DNA of 64,000 nt. Origin: Ramlibacter lithotrophicus (GTDB lineage: Bacteria; Pseudomonadota; Gammaproteobacteria; Burkholderiales; Burkholderiaceae_C). The notes beneath the pieces were generated by a model. The model was not told the origin of the DNA and did no database searches. It saw only the letters and a list, made by a program, of their open reading frames with translations. The stretch's first letter is position 1. Each line of letters starts with the position of its first letter. This document shows, in pieces, positions 61,415 through 64,000 of the stretch. The stretch covers positions 473,682-537,681 of the forward strand of contig NZ_VTOX01000003.1 of the NCBI RefSeq assembly GCF_012184415.1. Direction: 5' to 3'. The translations under genes and the position numbers were made by a program.

Positions 61415-64000
61415 TCAGCCGAACGCGACGTGGGAGCCGAGCAGGTCGACCCCGACCACCGTCACCGTCGTCACCTGCGCACCGGTTTCCGTGATCGTCA
61501 CGATGCTGTCGGCGCCGCTGTTGTCGATGTTCGTCACGACCGCCGTCGCATCGCCGATCAGCACCAGCTTGTCGGTGGCGGTGTCGAACCCGGACACGTG
61601 ATAGTCGTTCTTGGCGGTCTGCAGGTCGATGTTGAACGCGTCCTGTTCGGCCGCCGCGCCCACGAGGATGAAGTCGAACAGCCCGGCGATCTCGTTGGCG
61701 TAGAGGTCGGCCGAGAACAGGTCCGTGGCCGTGTCGCCGTCCTTGTCGGTCAGCGTGGCCGAGAAGTCGAGCTTCACGTCGTTGGCCAGGCTCTCCACCA
61801 GGGTGGTGAACCGGATTTCCGGAACCTTGATTTCCCCGTAGGCCATCGTCAGCTGGATCGCGTCGATCATCTTCCCGCCGCCCGAAACGACGAACGAAAC
61901 CGGCTGGCCCTTGTTCGCCAGGCCCAGGTCCGTGGTAACCAGCACGTTGTTGGAGTCGGTACCGTCCTCGTAGAACACCTTGTAGTAGAGGATCTCACCG
62001 TCGCTATGGGTGTAGCCGCCGACCGAGTTGTCGACGAACACTTCCATGCTGCTCACCAGGCTCAGCGGATTGGCGACGAAGCTCTCGTCGGCGGCTTCCG
62101 TCGCAGCCGTACCGTAGCCCTGCAGGAGGTTGTTGTCCACGCCGATGCCGGACGTGCTGACGTTCATCGAGCGCGGATCGATGTAGCCGGGCAGCGGAAC
62201 GGTCTGCAGCTGCGCCTCGGTCGGGTCGGGCGCGCCAATGCCGATCCCGGTCAGGATGTCGGCGTCGGCGGCCAGCGGCTTGGCCGAGAAGAAGACCACG
62301 GTTTCGGTCGGCGTGGCCGGCGGCGGCGGAATGTACAGCGTCTGCACGGGGTCGGGCCCGCCGGCGCCCAGGCCGCCGCTGGCGGTGCTGGTGGTCACCG
62401 TGGACGAGAACCCTTGCACCAGATCCAGTGCATAGGTTCCGTTCGCATACGCCGTCAGCGTGAAGTCCACCGAGGTGTTGGCCGTGCCCGGGTTGTTGTC
62501 GAAGTCGCCCGTGAGCGTCCCGCCGAACAGGTAGGCACCGGTGCCGTCCGGCGAGAGCGGCAGTTCGCCGAACGTGTACGTCCCGGTCGTCGTCGAGCTG
62601 TCCGGTCTGACCAGCGTGAATCCGGTGAGCGAGATGTCGAGCCCGGCGGCGCTGGCACCGTCGGCACCAAAGCTGCCGGTCCAGTAACCGATCTGCGGCA
62701 GTACCGTGCCGGTCCCGACCAGGTTCCCGACGGCCAGCGAGGGCCCATCGTCCTCGAAGTTGAGCCGGTCGCCGATGTTCAGCGCCGCCGAGGCGGTGTC
62801 GCCATCACCGTCGGTGGCCGTGCCGGTCAGGATCACCATGCCGGCGGCCAGGGTGGCCGGGGAGGTGCTTTCGTCGTGGTCGGTCACGTCGTCGTGCACC
62901 ACCGCGCGCTGCTGGTCGAGGGTGACCACGCCGGCGGCGCTGACGCTGACGGTGAAGACGATGTCGCCGGTGATCGCGTCAGTGGCGTCTGTGCCTTCGC
63001 GGCCCACCACCACCCCTGCTTCGGTGCGCAGGAAGACGTTGTGGCCACTGGCAGTGTCCACCAGCAGCGAGTCCATGCCTTCGCTGCCGGCGGCCAGGGC
63101 GTAGCTGGCCGGCGTGGCGCCCATCCCGTCGGCGCCGAAGACGGCGCTGAAGTTCGAGGAGAAGTCGCCGGTGGCGTTGGTCGCCAGCACGGTCTCGTCC
63201 ACGGTCAGTATTGGCAAGGTCCCGGTGGTGCTGACGCTCGGGCCGTCGTCCTCGAAGTTGAGCCGGTCGCCGATGTTCAGCGCCGCCGAGGCGGTGTCGC
63301 CGTCGCCGTCGGTGGCCGTGCCGGTCAGGATCACCATGCCGGCGGCCAGCGTGGCCGGGGAGGTGCTTTCATCGTGGTCGGTCACGTCGTCGTGCACCAC
63401 CGCGCGCTGCTGGTCAAGGGTGACCACGCCAGCGGCGCTGACGCTGACGGTGAAGACGATGTCGCCGGTGATCGCGTCGGTGGCGTCGGTGCCTTCGCGG
63501 CCCACCACCACCCCTGCTTCGGTGCGCAGGAAGACGTTGTGGCCGCTGGCGGTGTCCACCAGCAGCGAGTCCATGCCTTCGCTGCCGGCGGCCAGGGCGT
63601 AGCTGGCCGGCGTGGCGCCCATCCCGTCGGCGCCGAAGACGGCGCTGAAGTTCGAGGAGAAGTCACCGGTGGCGTTGGTCGCCAGCACGGTTTCGTCCAC
63701 GGTCAGTATCGGCAGCGTACCCGTGGTGCTGACGCTCGGGCCGTCGTCCTCGAAGTTGAGCCGGTCGCCGATGTTCAGCGCCGCCGAGGCGGTGTCGCCG
63801 TCGCCGTCGGTGGCCGTGCCGGTCAGGATCACCATGCCGGCGGCCAGCGTGGCCGGGGAGGTGCTTTCATCGTGGTCGGTCACGTCGTCGTGCACCACCG
63901 CGCGCTGCTGGTCGAGGGTGACCACGCCGGCGGCGCTGACGCTGACGGTGAAGACGATGTCGCCGGTGATCGCGTCGGTGGCGTCGGTGCCTTCGCGCCC
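61415..64000 (-). CDS. Giant T1SS-143-repeat surface/RTX protein, C-terminal part
   Basis: The frame is open to the window edge, so 861 C-terminal residues are seen. From the N-terminal side: tandem 166-residue T1SS-143 (DUF5801) repeats (VDETVLATNATGDFSSNFSA ... GDRLNFEDDGPSVS), a unique region with DUF-like beta sandwich parts (EVFVDNSVGGYTHSDGEI), DGDTATDLFSADLYANEIAG, and an acidic T1SS tail ending VTVVGVDLLGSHVAFG. Such proteins are adhesins or S-layer-like proteins exported by a type I system. No Cys is present in the visible part, as usual. No T1SS ATPase is in view; the only adaptor is a fragment. Confidence 0.88.
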   Translation of the reverse strand, partial: GREGTDATDAITGDIVFTVSVSAAGVVTLDQQRAVVHDDVTDHDESTSPATLAAGMVILTGTATDGDGDTASAALNIGDRLNFEDDGPSVSTTGTLPILTVDETVLATNATGDFSSNFSAVFGADGMGATPASYALAAGSEGMDSLLVDTASGHNVFLRTEAGVVVGREGTDATDAITGDIVFTVSVSAAGVVTLDQQRAVVHDDVTDHDESTSPATLAAGMVILTGTATDGDGDTASAALNIGDRLNFEDDGPSVSTTGTLPILTVDETVLATNATGDFSSNFSAVFGADGMGATPASYALAAGSEGMDSLLVDTASGHNVFLRTEAGVVVGREGTDATDAITGDIVFTVSVSAAGVVTLDQQRAVVHDDVTDHDESTSPATLAAGMVILTGTATDGDGDTASAALNIGDRLNFEDDGPSLAVGNLVGTGTVLPQIGYWTGSFGADGASAAGLDISLTGFTLVRPDSSTTTGTYTFGELPLSPDGTGAYLFGGTLTGDFDNNPGTANTSVDFTLTAYANGTYALDLVQGFSSTVTTSTASGGLGAGGPDPVQTLYIPPPPATPTETVVFFSAKPLAADADILTGIGIGAPDPTEAQLQTVPLPGYIDPRSMNVSTSGIGVDNNLLQGYGTAATEAADESFVANPLSLVSSMEVFVDNSVGGYTHSDGEILYYKVFYEDGTDSNNVLVTTDLGLANKGQPVSFVVSGGGKMIDAIQLTMAYGEIKVPEIRFTTLVESLANDVKLDFSATLTDKDGDTATDLFSADLYANEIAGLFDFILVGAAAEQDAFNIDLQTAKNDYHVSGFDTATDKLVLIGDATAVVTNIDNSGADSIVTITETGAQVTTVTVVGVDLLGSHVAFG
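62752..64000. repeat. Tandem 498-bp repeats in the adhesin gene
   Basis: The anchor CCTCGAAGTTGAGCCGGTC recurs at 62752, 63250 and 63748, exactly 498 bp (166 codons) apart. Two full units and part of a third are seen, differing by only a few silent bases. The near identity at DNA level points to recent duplication or gene conversion. Copy number beyond 64000 is unknown. Confidence 0.9.

Overview
The window looks like a chromosome segment of a high-GC betaproteobacterium of the order Burkholderiales, most like Comamonadaceae (Ramlibacter/Variovorax type). This rests on strongly G/C-ending codons, family pairs common in that group (LysR beside DUF2917, ybeZ-ybeY beside ruvAB, ErpA beside bactofilin and rpsI-rplM), small DUF2905/DUF4136 proteins, and a sufS-sufU-sufT cluster. 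The genus is inferred, not proven. No rRNA gene, CRISPR array, intact tRNA gene, insertion sequence or integrase was found.

Layout. 1-1.8 kb: end of a SUF iron-sulfur operon (sufS 3' part, sufU, sufT). 1.8-7.7 kb: a SerA-type dehydrogenase, an NsrR-like regulator with a hemerythrin and an FmdE-like protein (a probable nitric-oxide response group), nitronate monooxygenase and small envelope proteins. 7.8-11.7 kb: glmS and glmU on the minus strand with an Lrp/AsnC regulator between them, so UDP-GlcNAc synthesis sits around one regulator. 11.7-27.6 kb: housekeeping and metabolism (lipoprotein, MFS, MBL-fold protein, gluconokinase, LysR/DUF2917, folate cyclo-ligase, lytic transglycosylase, MgtC, GST, cca, ROK kinase, MidA-type methyltransferase, FolM-like SDR, folB, acyl-CoA ligase). 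27.6-35.5 kb: an RTX metalloprotease, a response regulator, ttcA, a phosphatase, a D-threonine-aldolase-like enzyme and a sterol desaturase-YhhN fusion. 35.5-43.4 kb (mostly minus strand): a MacAB/Lol-type export system, ruvBA, ybeZ-ybeY, dtd and a cation efflux pump. 43.4-46.9 kb: a two-component system followed by a secreted HbpS/GlcG-like protein and an ankyrin protein, with striking palindromes between them. 46.9-54.9 kb: tyrS, M23 peptidase, anmK, erpA, bactofilin, rpsI, rplM, an RpoS-like sigma factor and rlmJ.

54.86-59.8 kb is an accessory region. It begins with a 3' tRNA fragment (anticodon arm to CCA, anticodon GCA) directly after rlmJ and has visibly lower G+C and a different codon style. 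It carries a trypsin-like protease, a truncated GHKL ATPase, a secreted BamC-like/SHOCT protein, an RTX serine protease and the orphan C-terminus of a HlyD-type type I secretion adaptor. A secreted subtilisin follows, then the 3' part of a giant T1SS-143-repeat surface protein whose 498-bp repeats run off the window end.

The most unusual theme is extracellular proteolysis and type I secretion. Two proteases with unrelated catalytic domains (a metzincin with Asp as third zinc ligand, and a trypsin-like enzyme), 28 kb apart, share the same RTX-plus-C-terminal module. The only secretion-machinery gene in view is a fragment. A second theme is the kinase-regulator-HbpS-like cluster with a perfect 16-bp palindrome over the regulator's stop codon.
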